From IMG/VR virus record IMGVR_UViG_3300028392_000082, positions 1 to 53,747 of that record: a stretch of DNA of 53,747 bases, one strand, 5' to 3'. Position numbers and translations under genes: made by a program. Origin of the DNA: a virus. Within the stretch, counting starts at the first letter, position 1. Every line of letters starts with the position of its first letter. Below are positions 47,281 through 53,747 of the stretch, in pieces. The notes beneath the pieces were generated by a model. The model worked only from the letters and a program-made list of their open reading frames with translations. It had not been told where the DNA came from and ran no database searches.

Positions 47281-49050
47281 TTATTGGCCAAATGTTGCTC
47301 CTGTAGGTAAAACGTTGAAGTCTAATTGAATAAACTCTGCAGTTTTAGTTGGTTGTAAGTAGATAGATCCAACTAATTGGTTTCTATCGATTACATCAGG
47401 AGTATTATTACTATCGTCCATTACTACTTGGAATGCGTACAAACCTTGTCTTTGTTGAACTGACTCTAAATAAGGGTTAACTTGACTTAAGAATCTGTTA
47501 CGAGTAACTTGTGTGTTAGGCTCGAATACAATAGTTTGTGCAACTTGACCGATGTAGTCTTTAAGAGCGATCAACAATCTTCTAACGTTAACTCTATCTA
47601 ATGCAGATGGTCTGCGTTGTAAAGTCTTTTGACCGTAGATAACTGTACCAACGCCTGGGAAAGTAGCGATTGGGTTGATTGAACCTTGGTAAACTCTATC
47701 TCTATCGTTAGAAGATAATTTACGCTCAGGTTGAAGAGCTGTTGGTAAACCGCCTCTGTTTAAACCGGCTGGTGCGAACCATTCTGCTCCAACTCTATCG
47801 TTGTATTCGTAAGCAGCAGGAACAATTGTAGAAGCTGGGATAAATGCTAATTTACCAGTCTCTCTTGATCTTACTTGAACCCAAGGCCAATAAGCTGCGG
47901 CGTATGAGTTATCGAATCCAGCAGCTTGAGAAAGCAATGTAGGAATAGATTGACCGTAACCAACCATATCAACTACAGCTATAGAGTCACCTCTTGTTTG
48001 TGCTGTGTTAACTAAGCTTGTTACTTGGCTTGTAGCGTTTACTGCTGTTAAGCCTGGTGCATATAATATGTTGAATTTATAAGAGTCTTTATTTCCTAAT
48101 AAATTGATAGCTGTGTTATAATCTGTAGCAAAAACTCCTTGAATATTTGAATTGCTTGTTGCAGTAGTAGAAGGCACGTTAGCAATCGTTTCGAAGAAGT
48201 TAACAGGCTCTTTACCGAATGAACCGAAGATTGCGCCTGTAGCAGCTCCAAAAGAACCGTTATAAGAGCCAGATCCTACGATTGGTAAAGATGCTGTATA
48301 CTGAGATTGTGCTTGACCATAAGTGTTCAAGTAACCTGGAGTTGGAGTGGCTACTGACTTGACTCTGATATACTTGCTCTTGTTTTGGTAAGAACCAGTA
48401 ATTTGTAAGTAGTAGTTACCTAAATCATCAGTTGATACTGTTTGTGTTTGATCACCAATTACATAAGAGACGTAGTTGTTTTGATTCGGATCCAAAGAAA
48501 GATTATTCCATGTTTCAAGAATGCTCTTGCTGTTCTCGTAGTCATCACCTCTTCTAATAATCATGTTGAAAATACCAGAACCAGTGTCGGTAGAGGTAAT
48601 TTCAAATCTTAAGTTAGCAGAAGATCCAGAAACTAAAGCTCCGTTAGATGCGCTAGTTTGGAAAGAGGCTGCGTTGTTATTCATTACAGATCCAACTGAT
48701 AAAGTTTCTAGAACGAATGCTGTAGTACTAGCCGCATTTGTAATAGAAGCAGTGGCTGGTGTGTAAGAACCAGAAGCTACTCTAGTTACTAACAATGAAT
48801 TTCCTCCTTGCTCGAAGTAGTTCAATGCTGCCATACTAGTTAAGTACTCGTAAACTGCACCTCCAGAAACGAAGGGAGCTCCGAATACAGCCTTGTATTG
48901 AGAGTAAGTAGTTACTAAGGTTGGGATGTTCACCGGACCAGTTACTGTTGGTCCGACGATTGCTGCTCCAGCTGTGATAGGACCTTGGGTTATCTGAGAT
49001 AAGTCGTTCTCTTGTAAGAAGACTCCCGGGCTAATTAATGTTTCGGCCAT
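47281..49050 (-). CDS. Tail sheath protein (gp18-like)
   Basis: A 589-residue protein. It starts with SPGVFLQENDLSQIT and contains GAAIVGPTVTGPVNIPTLV typical of contractile sheath N-termini. The C-terminal domain has SSNDRDRVYQGSINPIATFPG, ALDRVNVRRLLIALKDYIGQ and FEPN, the conserved sheath C-terminal motif. Contraction drives injection. It identifies the phage as a myovirus. The start is preceded by ATATTTAT. Confidence 0.95.
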   Translation of the reverse strand: MAETLISPGVFLQENDLSQITQGPITAGAAIVGPTVTGPVNIPTLVTTYSQYKAVFGAPFVSGGAVYEYLTSMAALNYFEQGGNSLLVTRVASGSYTPATASITNAASTTAFVLETLSVGSVMNNNAASFQTSASNGALVSGSSANLRFEITSTDTGSGIFNMIIRRGDDYENSKSILETWNNLSLDPNQNNYVSYVIGDQTQTVSTDDLGNYYLQITGSYQNKSKYIRVKSVATPTPGYLNTYGQAQSQYTASLPIVGSGSYNGSFGAATGAIFGSFGKEPVNFFETIANVPSTTATSNSNIQGVFATDYNTAINLLGNKDSYKFNILYAPGLTAVNATSQVTSLVNTAQTRGDSIAVVDMVGYGQSIPTLLSQAAGFDNSYAAAYWPWVQVRSRETGKLAFIPASTIVPAAYEYNDRVGAEWFAPAGLNRGGLPTALQPERKLSSNDRDRVYQGSINPIATFPGVGTVIYGQKTLQRRPSALDRVNVRRLLIALKDYIGQVAQTIVFEPNTQVTRNRFLSQVNPYLESVQQRQGLYAFQVVMDDSNNTPDVIDRNQLVGSIYLQPTKTAEFIQLDFNVLPTGATFGQ

Positions 49051-49072
49051 TTATGTCGTTTTTTTTCTAATA

Positions 49073-49080
49073 ATAAATAT
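49073..49080 (-). promoter_or_regulatory. ATATTTAT motif upstream of tail sheath
   Basis: Coding-strand ATATTTAT 23 nt before the sheath start at 49050, in the intergenic gap. Confidence 0.4.
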
Positions 49081-49101
49081 CGATATTTGATTCAAAACGC
49101 T

Positions 49102-49341
49102 TTAGCTGATTTCCCCAGTTTCGATGTTTATGGAGACGTTGCCGTATTTTTCTTTGATTTCTTCGAAAATTTCCTTTTCTTTTATCTTGATTCTTTTGAT
49201 CTTTGCTCTTAATTCTTCTTGGTCCAATTCGATTACCATCTTCTGGTATTCTAACTCTCCAAGTAAGGAAGCGACTTCTAAAGCGTCGGTTCTAATGAGA
49301 TTGATCTGTTGTAACTCTTCTGGTGTTAATTGCTTTTCCAT
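49102..49341 (-). CDS. Small coiled-coil protein
   Basis: 79 residues from the start at 49341 (MEKQLT...), chosen over an in-frame ATG at 49380 that lies inside the terminator hairpin; the start has GTTATG and is preceded by ATATTTAT. It is entirely charged and helical with heptads. It could be a sheath or fibre assembly chaperone. No family is recognised. Confidence 0.65.
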   Translation of the reverse strand: MEKQLTPEELQQINLIRTDALEVASLLGELEYQKMVIELDQEELRAKIKRIKIKEKEIFEEIKEKYGNVSINIETGEIS

Positions 49342-49354
49342 AACTAGATTTGCT

Positions 49355-49362
49355 ATAAATAT
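49355..49362 (-). promoter_or_regulatory. ATATTTAT motif upstream of coiled-coil gene
   Basis: Coding-strand ATATTTAT 14 nt before the start at 49341 and just after the terminator at 49368-49395, so it may start the sheath operon. Confidence 0.45.
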
Positions 49363-49367
49363 GTAAG

Positions 49368-49395
49368 AAAAACGGCCCACTTTTTGGGTGAGCCG
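49368..49395 (-). terminator. Intrinsic terminator after 153-residue gene
   Basis: On the minus strand CGGCTCAC-CCAAAAA-GTGGGCCG (8 bp, one U-G) followed by TTTTTC. It separates the fibre-side genes from the sheath operon. Confidence 0.82.
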
Positions 49396-49417
49396 ATTGT
49401 CTATTATTCTTTTGTGA

Positions 49418-49879
49418 TTATTCTGGTACTTTTACTAGCTTCAAGAAAGTAACGTAAGCGCCCTCGGTCTCAACGTTCTCGAAATCTTCCAATTGAAACT
49501 CTTTGTGTTCGATTTCTTTTTCTTCGTTTAATAGAGCATTGAACTCGTTTTGAAACTCTACGAACTTGGGGTTAATGTCTCTTGAAACTGTTTGGCCGTC
49601 TTCGTCTGTTACTACGTTAGTATACATTGGAATCGATACGTTGCCTTGATCGTCAGCTTCTCCATGCTTCTTGATTAGGTCCTGCTTGATAGCTTCAACT
49701 GCTTCTTTTTCTGCAACAGCTTTCTTGGCCAAATCTCCGATCCAATACTTTGTTGTTAGCTTTAACTTTTCTGCCAAAAGTCCCTTTGAGGTAACTTCTC
49801 CAGTTTGTTGATTCGTAACACCATTTAGTTCAGCTTCAAGGTTATAAAACTCGTAAAGCTTTAATGATACTTTTTCCAT
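49418..49879 (-). CDS. Hypothetical protein of the tail region
   Basis: A 153-residue protein. It begins VSLKLYEFYNLEAELNGV; a helical body and acidic linker follow (LLNEEKEIEHKEFQLEDFENVE). It is soluble. The gene is followed by a terminator. Possibly a chaperone or minor tail protein; no family is recognised. Confidence 0.6.
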   Translation of the reverse strand: MEKVSLKLYEFYNLEAELNGVTNQQTGEVTSKGLLAEKLKLTTKYWIGDLAKKAVAEKEAVEAIKQDLIKKHGEADDQGNVSIPMYTNVVTDEDGQTVSRDINPKFVEFQNEFNALLNEEKEIEHKEFQLEDFENVETEGAYVTFLKLVKVPE

Positions 49880-49882
49880 ATA

Positions 49883-50146
49883 TTATTTAGATTTTTTTGC
49901 TGACTTCTTAGGAGCTACTTTAGTGGTAGTCTTCTTAGTTTTCACTTGCTTTGTAGCAGTTTTAGCTTGGGCAACGATTTCGTTTTTAGGAGCTACTGCA
50001 GCGGCTTGTTCTACCACTTCTTTAACTTCTTCAATTGCAGGGGCGATAGCCTCTTCAACTTGATTAACTACTTTAGAGATTTTTGCTTTGTTTAGTAATA
50101 CAGCTATAACTACTGCTATTACTACGATAATAATTCCGAATAACAT
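49883..50146 (-). CDS. Membrane-anchored protein with basic low-complexity tail
   Basis: An 87-residue protein. An N-terminal transmembrane segment (about 1-18, LFGIIIVVIAVVIAVLL) is followed by a Glu/Val/Ala helix and a C-terminus dense in Lys/Thr (KTKKTTTKVAPKKSAKKSK) that could bind DNA or membrane phospholipid. It is an unusual type for a tail operon; it may be a late host-membrane protein. Confidence 0.6.
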   Translation of the reverse strand: MLFGIIIVVIAVVIAVLLNKAKISKVVNQVEEAIAPAIEEVKEVVEQAAAVAPKNEIVAQAKTATKQVKTKKTTTKVAPKKSAKKSK

Positions 50147-50171
50147 ATTTTTTAATTTTAGGTTGTTGTAT

Positions 50172-50179
50172 ATAAATAT
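50172..50179 (-). promoter_or_regulatory. ATATTTAT motif upstream of 87-residue gene
   Basis: Coding-strand ATATTTAT 26 nt before the start at 50146, after the S74 fibre stop. Confidence 0.4.
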
Positions 50180-50210
50180 ATAAGAATTTACGAAAAAATC
50201 TTTGAAGTGA

Positions 50211-52466
50211 TTAGTTAGTTTCTAGGGCTTCTACTCTTGATTTTAGAGAATCGTTTTCTGCTTTTAGTTCTTGGATTGCTTTTACTAAATAAGGAACTAA
50301 ATGTCCTGTATCAATAGTTTTAAAGTCTTCTACAACTTCTTCATTTATTGTTTCTTCACTAGAATGAACATATTTAGGAAATACTGTTTCAAACTCTTGA
50401 GCTATGAATCCTATATTATTGTTCTTTTGAGTATCATTCCAAGATCTATGAGTAGCAAAATCTTGTTTATAATCAAATGTAACAGGATTTAATGCTGCTA
50501 TTTTATCTAAAGCATTTGGTATTGTTACTACATTTTCTTTTACTCTAATATCTGAAGTTGTGTTGAATGTAGTTGAGTTAGAATAGTTGTATACTAAACC
50601 TGATGGACCTATCCATATTGCGTATGTTGATCCATTACAACCATAATAAGCATATGAGCCATACGCATCTATATTTGCAGTACCATTTGTGTTCTCTCCA
50701 ATATTTGCTGCTCCTATTACTGATAGTCTTCCTACACCCGGTACATTACTTGTACCTGTTGCAGGACCTATAGATACTAAACCTGCACTTGTAATACGCA
50801 TTCTTTCTGTAGCTCCATAAGAGTTACCAGTTCCAAACATTAGATCTCCTATAGCCCAGTTTGTATCTCCGCCCGCTCCTTGATAAATTCCAGTAATAAA
50901 AGCGTAAGTTGCGTTGTAAGCTCCACCTGAAGTCATTGAACTAAACGCAATAACTGGAGAATAAGCACCAACAGAAGCTACGTTGTTATATAAAGTTAAT
51001 CCATTGCCAATATTAGCATTGGCGGTATTAGATCCTGCCACTGAAATTCCATCGCTATTATAAGATAAACTAGTCGCATTTATATAAGGTAATATGGCAC
51101 CCGAAATTGCGTTATTAACTACTAATTTAGTTCCAGGACTAGTGTTGCCTATTCCAACATTTCCTCCGCCTGTAATACGCATTCTTTCTGTAGCTGTTAC
51201 ATCTCCACTTGCGCCTGCAGTACCAAAAGTCAATATTGACGTACCATTAGAAGTTGTACCAATACATTTAACATATGTTTGACAAGTACCACTAAAATCA
51301 TTCGCGGTTTCTAATAACAAAGTTGCAGTACCACCTAATGCACCATTTCTAACTCTTAAAGATGGACTACTACTATTTGCTACATCTAAAGCATAGCTAG
51401 GGTTTATTTGGCCAACTCCAACATTTCCAGCAAAATAAGCAACACTACCAGTCTGATAAAAACTACCAGTAAATGTCTGTGTATTGCTTAGTTGACTTCC
51501 AAAAATATTAGAACCACTACTATATTCTATAGAACTAGTAATCGTCTGCACTACCAAGGTCTGCGCAGTGATTGTTCCTGTTGATAGAATAGATGACCCA
51601 GTGATACCTTGAGATACGTTTAAGGAACCAGTAATGTTCACGCTACCTGTCATACTAATATTGGACCCTGATAAGTATAAACTTGGTCCTTGTATACTTA
51701 CAGAAGTCCCAGTATATATACCAATGCTATTTGCGCTTATAGAAGGAGCAAGAACACTTGCATTAGATTCAATAATGCCTCCTACGTACAATGCTCTACT
51801 ACCTCCATCATTGTTACTTCCAATTACCAAGTTACCGGTAGAAATTCTCAAGGCCACTTTTGCAGTTGTTGACCCAGAAAAACGTGGGTTAATGTTTACC
51901 GCTTCTAGTATTTGCGCACTTCCAGTTGCAGTCAAATAAGGGGCAATGTAAACTGCTGTAGTTCTTGAGCTAGAAGCGTAAAAACTACCAGATACTATTA
52001 CCAAAGACATAGATGGATTATTCGAAGCAACAGACCCTGATACTACTCCATCGAATATTGTTGTTCCGTACGAATTTATAGAACCCGAGCTCAAGGTTAT
52101 GCTGCCCGATTGGATAGTTAAATTACCTATAAAGGTAGAACTTCCTGTTACTGTTAGAGATCCCGTAATGCTTTGATCTGCTCTAAAGCTATTGGAACCT
52201 GTAGTGGCGTAATTGGCAACAACATTCAATAAGCTTGCGCTAATCTGCTGTTGAGAGCTAGAGACCTGTAACATGGAAGCTGTAGTAGCGAAGCCTATAG
52301 ATCCTGTGCCCTGCAACAATAAAGAGTCGCTTGCTAAACTAGCGGTGCCCGTCAAACTGCCCGAGGTCATGGTAAGACTGCCTGAGTTTATTGTTATGTT
52401 GCCTATAAACGTTGTGCTTCCGGTTACTGTTAGGGAGCCTGATATTACTGGTTGGTATATGTTCAT
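50211..52466 (-). CDS. Tail fibre with C-terminal S74 intramolecular chaperone
   Basis: A 751-residue protein. The N-terminus and middle are Ser/Thr/Gly repeats typical of trimeric fibres (SGSLTVTGS; SASLASDS), with a receptor-like middle. The last 115 residues are a peptidase S74 chaperone: TSDIRVKENV (catalytic Ser with Lys), then IGFIAQEFETVFP and a C-terminal coiled coil. The domain trimerises, folds and cuts itself off. This is a receptor-binding or appendage fibre. Confidence 0.9.
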   Translation of the reverse strand: MNIYQPVISGSLTVTGSTTFIGNITINSGSLTMTSGSLTGTASLASDSLLLQGTGSIGFATTASMLQVSSSQQQISASLLNVVANYATTGSNSFRADQSITGSLTVTGSSTFIGNLTIQSGSITLSSGSINSYGTTIFDGVVSGSVASNNPSMSLVIVSGSFYASSSRTTAVYIAPYLTATGSAQILEAVNINPRFSGSTTAKVALRISTGNLVIGSNNDGGSRALYVGGIIESNASVLAPSISANSIGIYTGTSVSIQGPSLYLSGSNISMTGSVNITGSLNVSQGITGSSILSTGTITAQTLVVQTITSSIEYSSGSNIFGSQLSNTQTFTGSFYQTGSVAYFAGNVGVGQINPSYALDVANSSSPSLRVRNGALGGTATLLLETANDFSGTCQTYVKCIGTTSNGTSILTFGTAGASGDVTATERMRITGGGNVGIGNTSPGTKLVVNNAISGAILPYINATSLSYNSDGISVAGSNTANANIGNGLTLYNNVASVGAYSPVIAFSSMTSGGAYNATYAFITGIYQGAGGDTNWAIGDLMFGTGNSYGATERMRITSAGLVSIGPATGTSNVPGVGRLSVIGAANIGENTNGTANIDAYGSYAYYGCNGSTYAIWIGPSGLVYNYSNSTTFNTTSDIRVKENVVTIPNALDKIAALNPVTFDYKQDFATHRSWNDTQKNNNIGFIAQEFETVFPKYVHSSEETINEEVVEDFKTIDTGHLVPYLVKAIQELKAENDSLKSRVEALETN

Positions 52467-52471
52467 CTAGG

Positions 52472-52479
52472 ATAAATAT
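52472..52479 (-). promoter_or_regulatory. ATATTTAT motif upstream of S74 fibre
   Basis: Coding-strand ATATTTAT 6 nt before the fibre start at 52466. Too close for a promoter, so it may instead be translational here. Confidence 0.3.
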
Positions 52480-52481
52480 TA

Positions 52482-52652
52482 TTATATTGGGGATACTTTG
52501 TATTGTATGCCTTCTGTGTCTCGACTTTGTAATTCGTCTACTTTGATTTGTGCCTCTTCTGCGGTATCGAATACGTAGTTTGGATTTTCGGGGTTTAGGC
52601 GAATGACAAGGTGAAATTGGCAAGGTATTGTGGCTAGTATTATGTATTTCAT
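52482..52652 (-). CDS. 56-residue protein in the fibre operon
   Basis: The start at 52650-52652 is 1 nt after the next-gene stop, and the stop is 15 nt before the fibre ATG. The product MKYIILATIPCQ... has a hydrophobic N-terminus and a helical EEAQIKVDELQSRDT body. Its fit between two genes supports it. It could be a fibre-assembly chaperone. Confidence 0.6.
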   Translation of the reverse strand: MKYIILATIPCQFHLVIRLNPENPNYVFDTAEEAQIKVDELQSRDTEGIQYKVSPI

Positions 52653-52653
52653 A

Positions 52654-53331
52654 CTATCTTGTTATTGTTATTGGGTAATCCGTATAAGAGTTCGAGCGAA
52701 TTATGTGCCCGTCAATGTAGTCTCCCAAATAGGCAGTTGAGGAAGCGTTTGCGTAGTACCTAATCGCGTCCATTGTTGTTGCGGAGTTTAAAATAAAAGT
52801 AATGTCAAGATAAGAATAGGTTCCCGTACAAGAGCTCACCCCAGTGTAAAAGTTTAACGGCGCGTCGCAAACGTACTGCGGTCTACTTAACGCTGGATAA
52901 AAAGAAACTATACCAACAAAAGGTCGAATTAAGTTGTTAGCAACAGCATCGCTTAAAGAGTAAAGAGTTCCGTTTAGCCTAACTTGAAAAGATTGAAACG
53001 TACGTGTACCTGTAATAGCTCCCCATTGTATTATAACGCTTACCACTCTGTTGCCAGAGATTGTTGGATACGTAGCGTTGAAAGTATATGTGTTTGTTCC
53101 TGATAAAAACTGTTGAGCGGTCGCGGTCACTTTAAGGGTGTGATCAAGATAAACCGGCGGTTGCGATTGACCAATAGGTTGGATATTATTACCGGTAAAC
53201 GTCCAGCTTGGAGCGTTCACTAAAGCATTATTACGATATATTTTACTGTTATACGAGTTTAAAGTCGTATTTAGAGAGCCGTCTCCTAAATACAATGGGC
53301 GCAAAGAGTCTCCGTATACTAGCGTACTCAT
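52654..53331 (-). CDS. Fibre-associated structural protein
   Basis: 225 residues from the start at 53331 (MSTLVYGD...), chosen because TAATG overlaps the upstream stop; an earlier ATG is inside that gene. A beta-rich, Ser/Thr/Asn-rich protein with distributed aromatic residues and a Cys pair (CDAPLNFYTGVSSC). It probably attaches to the neighbouring fibre. Confidence 0.65.
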   Translation of the reverse strand: MSTLVYGDSLRPLYLGDGSLNTTLNSYNSKIYRNNALVNAPSWTFTGNNIQPIGQSQPPVYLDHTLKVTATAQQFLSGTNTYTFNATYPTISGNRVVSVIIQWGAITGTRTFQSFQVRLNGTLYSLSDAVANNLIRPFVGIVSFYPALSRPQYVCDAPLNFYTGVSSCTGTYSYLDITFILNSATTMDAIRYYANASSTAYLGDYIDGHIIRSNSYTDYPITITR

Positions 53332-53747
53332 TATACTATTCCTCCTAATACGTTCCAAACGTTCGTATCTGTTTTATAGCACTGAATTACTTTGTACTGT
53401 CCAAATGTAGTTCTTGCCGGTGGTAATATTGTAACTCCACTTCCGGTCACTGCTGTTACTGAGCCCGAAGCCGCTTGCTCTATGGTAATAAAACTGCCCG
53501 TTGCCATTGGAACCGAAGTGTTGTCTGGTAACGTTACCGAGCAGGACACGCTACTACTTATGCGAACTATTTTGCCGACGTCTCCCGCTACTAGAGTGTA
53601 ACTACCGGTCTGCGTATTGAATGCCACTATTCCCGTAGTTCCTCCACTACTTCCAGCGTTTAAGGCGTATGAAGCGGTCAAAGCAAAAGACGAGGTTATA
53701 GCGTAAGAAGAGGAAACCGGAGATGCTGACACTCCTCCCATAGAAGC
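53331..53747 (-). CDS. Partial fibre protein (C-terminal part)
   Basis: The frame is open to the window edge and ends at 53331. The sequence visible has SSSYAITSSFALTASYALNAG-type repeats followed by a compact domain (LVAGDVGKIVRISSS...GFITIEQAASGSV), typical of repetitive phage fibre C-termini. Overlap of the stop with the next ATG suggests translational coupling. Confidence 0.7.
   Translation of the reverse strand, partial: ASMGGVSASPVSSSYAITSSFALTASYALNAGSSGGTTGIVAFNTQTGSYTLVAGDVGKIVRISSSVSCSVTLPDNTSVPMATGSFITIEQAASGSVTAVTGSGVTILPPARTTFGQYKVIQCYKTDTNVWNVLGGIV

Noticed and set aside
1-53747. CRISPR array, insertion sequence, integrase or attachment site
   Set aside because: I saw no evenly spaced direct repeats, transposase or recombinase motifs, or target duplications anywhere in the window.

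Overview
The window is a piece of a large, AT-rich, contractile-tailed (T4-like) bacteriophage genome. The host is probably a member of the Bacteroidota. Tail sheath, tail tube, tape measure, baseplate and M23 tail-hub genes lie next to a T4-style replication set (UvsX/RecA, gp32-like SSB, DnaB helicase, 5'-3' exonuclease, family A polymerases) and to nucleotide-metabolism genes. The host guess rests on many lipoproteins with Bacteroidota-like signals, A/T-rich leaders that mostly lack a Shine-Dalgarno sequence, and Ser/Thr/Gly-rich fibre repeats. Every gene I support reads on the minus strand, so transcription runs from high to low coordinates. No capsid, terminase, integrase, IS or CRISPR is visible.

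Layout in transcription order. (1) 53747-49102: fibre and appendage proteins, including a 751-residue fibre with a C-terminal S74 chaperone domain. (2) 49050-35317: sheath, tube, tail assembly chaperone with a candidate programmed frameshift, tape measure, baseplate, gp53/LysM-like wedge and a 1421-residue hub with an M23 domain. (3) 35262-22908: a divergent second family-A polymerase, SSB, UvsX, exonuclease, helicase, B12-dependent ribonucleotide reductase, small membrane proteins and the main DNA polymerase. (4) 22883-19118: an Fe-S assembly set (IscU, ferredoxin, A-type carrier), Hsp20, GroES and GroEL. (5) 19099-14554: an SGNH-like protein, a lipoprotein, a PLP fold-type-II enzyme, dUTPase, dCMP deaminase and a thymidylate-synthase-family enzyme with an Asn-to-Asp change typical of dCMP hydroxymethylases. 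(6) 14548-10554: a glycosyltransferase, a metallophosphoesterase, a secreted nuclease and a thioredoxin. (7) 10498-3429: an unusual run of envelope-targeted proteins (lipoproteins, a CsgG-like protein, a cohesin/dockerin-like giant, a putative outer-membrane barrel, a holin-like protein). (8) 3352-1: an RNA island with a complete phage-encoded tmRNA, a roughly 660-nt ornate structured RNA, tRNA-Ser(UGA), tRNA-Gln(UUG) and a 155-nt tRNA-like RNA, interspersed with small genes.

The most interesting material is in the RNA island. The tmRNA (2667-3069) encodes the tag GADEYAYAA, ending YAA rather than the usual LAA. The large RNA (about 1584-2245) contains two diverged copies of one structural module whose stems differ by compensatory changes, and it may belong to the ROOL/GOLLD class of large phage RNAs or to an undescribed one. 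Two genome-wide signals also recur. At least 14 genes start in the context GUUAUG, which is complementary to CAUAAC of the initiator tRNA anticodon loop and stem. The motif ATATTTAT on the coding strand sits just upstream of many genes and of the tmRNA.

All calls come from reading the sequence. No database search was possible, and family names are given by recognisable motifs.
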